In this document: positions 4,941-5,931 of the stretch, in pieces
Position numbering within the stretch: position 1 is the stretch's first letter
How the letters are laid out: every line of letters begins with the position of its first letter
Assembly (NCBI GenBank): GCA_905236545.1
Contig: CAJOQO010000025.1
Coordinates: 1 to 5,931 of the forward strand
From: an uncultured Lachnospiraceae bacterium
GTDB lineage: Bacteria; Bacillota; Clostridia; Lachnospirales; Lachnospiraceae
Direction of reading: 5' to 3'
Length of the DNA stretch: 5,931 bases
Notes under the pieces: generated by a model
What the model saw: the letters and a program-made list of their open reading frames with translations, nothing else
The model's database searches: none
What the model was told of the DNA's origin: nothing
Position numbers and translations under genes: made by a program

Positions 4941-5931
4941 CTACTGCTGTCCCGAATCAGTCCAGAGCGTTCCATCCACCATATACTGGGAATAGCTCTG
5001 TCCGAATCGCCCGCTGAGCGAATCGATCGTCTGCATGATCGAAGCCGCCGCATCTCCCGAGACAGGAACCGGCTGATAATTGTTGCTGGAAAGATCTCCG
5101 CTGATATGGCACGGTATGATCGAGATATCATCCTCCGACTCCAGACCGTCCGCCGTAAACGTAAAGGTCTGCTGCCAGATCACCGTGTCGTAAGACGTCG
5201 GATTGGCGCTGCCGCCGAAGCAGAAATTACCGAGCCCGTATACGATATAAGCACCTTTATACTTCTCGATTCCCTGCAGGACATGCGCATGCCCTCCGAC
5301 CACAAGGTTCGCGCCCTCATCAACCGCCGTATGCGCCAGTTCGATCTGATACTCGTCGATCTCCGATACAAGCTCGGCTCCCCAGTGGAATTCTACGATG
5401 ATCAGCTCCGCGCCCTTTTCCTTTGCCTCAGCGATCGTACTCTTCACCTGCGGAAGCGTCTCCAGACCGTTCTCCAGCGCATAGATCCCAATGTACGCTG
5501 TCAGCACACCGTTTACATCACGGTATCCGACATCATCGCCGATGCACCACGTGATTCCTGCATCATCCAGCGCTTTTTTCGTATCGCTCAGGCTGGAATC
5601 ACCATAATCCCTGGTATGATTGTTCGCAAGGTTCACCGCGTCTATGCTTCCGCTCTTAAGAATCTGCGTATACGAAGGATCCCCCTTGAACGCGAACTGC
5701 TTCTGCGCCCGTTCGCTTTCCGTTGTCAGAGTCCCCTCCAGATTCGCGAAGGTCGTATCATCCGCGCCGAGGATCCCCTTCACCTTTTCGAAGAAATAAT
5801 CATTGCCGTTGAGCGCCTGATATGCGTTAAAGCTGTTATTCTGGCTGAAGTTCTCGTCGGTTCCGAGGGTACAGTCTCCGATTGCGGACACCTTCACCTT
5901 CTTTCTCGAGGAAACGGATACGCCCGCCATG
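4941..5931 (-). CDS. CapA family metallophosphatase-like protein (N-terminus missing)
   Basis: The 3' part of a gene entering from the right edge; at least 329 residues are visible. It belongs to the CapA/PgsA-like family (calcineurin-like metallophosphatase fold), named for poly-gamma-glutamate capsule synthesis, though most members are not tied to a known polymer. Motifs in order, numbered from the first in-window Met: SAIGDCTLG (15-23, Asp19 metal ligand), NLEGTLT (63-69), NLANNHTRDYG (100-110, with the Asn-His pair), FHWGAE (181-186), GGHAHVLQG (212-220, two metal-site histidines) and YGLGNFCFGG (231-240). A C-terminal Ser/Gln-rich stretch (278-329) follows. Members usually begin with a signal or membrane anchor, absent here, so the Met at 5930 is probably internal and the true start outside the window. 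Expected location is the outer face of the membrane. The gene ends in TAG and is followed by a strong terminator. Confidence 0.85.
   Translation of the reverse strand, partial: MAGVSVSSRKKVKVSAIGDCTLGTDENFSQNNSFNAYQALNGNDYFFEKVKGILGADDTTFANLEGTLTTESERAQKQFAFKGDPSYTQILKSGSIDAVNLANNHTRDYGDSSLSDTKKALDDAGITWCIGDDVGYRDVNGVLTAYIGIYALENGLETLPQVKSTIAEAKEKGAELIIVEFHWGAELVSEIDEYQIELAHTAVDEGANLVVGGHAHVLQGIEKYKGAYIVYGLGNFCFGGSANPTSYDTVIWQQTFTFTADGLESEDDISIIPCHISGDLSSNNYQPVPVSGDAAASIMQTIDSLSGRFGQSYSQYMVDGTLWTDSGQQ

Noticed and set aside
4748..5017. Plus-strand open frame of 89 codons
   Set aside because: It overlaps the capA-like terminator and the 3' end of the capA-like gene, has no ribosome binding site and shows no family-like sequence.

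Overview
The window looks like chromosomal DNA from a Gram-positive Firmicute. A gut Lachnospiraceae or related Clostridia is my best guess. The reasons are strong AGGAGG-type ribosome binding sites, a Gram-positive-style lipoprotein and secreted protein with no outer-membrane machinery, moderately high G+C with A/T-rich intergenic gaps, and protein styles typical of that group. This assignment is inference; the window holds no rRNA, tRNA or taxonomic marker.

Layout: 1-251 is a leader with no assigned gene, rich in inverted repeats. 252-1316 (+) encodes a complete PLP-dependent threonine aldolase family enzyme. 1317-1410 is a short convergent intergenic stretch full of hairpins. Everything after it is on the minus strand: a secreted protein of unknown function (1411-2955), a lipoprotein with a small beta-type domain and an acidic tail (3008-3850), a transposase-like protein of the Y1/IS200 (REP-associated) type that has lost its HUH histidines (4013-4672), and the 3' part of a CapA-family metallophosphatase-like protein that runs off the right edge (4941-5931).

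The minus-strand genes do not look like one tight operon. Each gap carries its own signals: a strong hairpin terminator after the capA-like gene, an extended -10 before the transposase-like gene, a weaker terminator and another extended -10 before the lipoprotein gene, and a good TTGATG-17-TACAAT promoter overlapping the lipoprotein stop codon. Three of the four minus-strand products are predicted to act at or outside the membrane. I see no pathway linking them to the aldolase.

The most interesting points are: (a) a full-length transposase-like ORF whose HUH metal-binding motif has become R-I-R while its probable catalytic-Tyr region is kept, suggesting a protein kept for something other than transposition; (b) a textbook minus-strand intrinsic terminator inside the 3' coding part of the aldolase gene, apparently stopping transcripts from the converging neighbour; and (c) the leader at 1-230, with several perfect inverted repeats, two of them mutually exclusive. 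I see no complete new defence or mobile system in the window.
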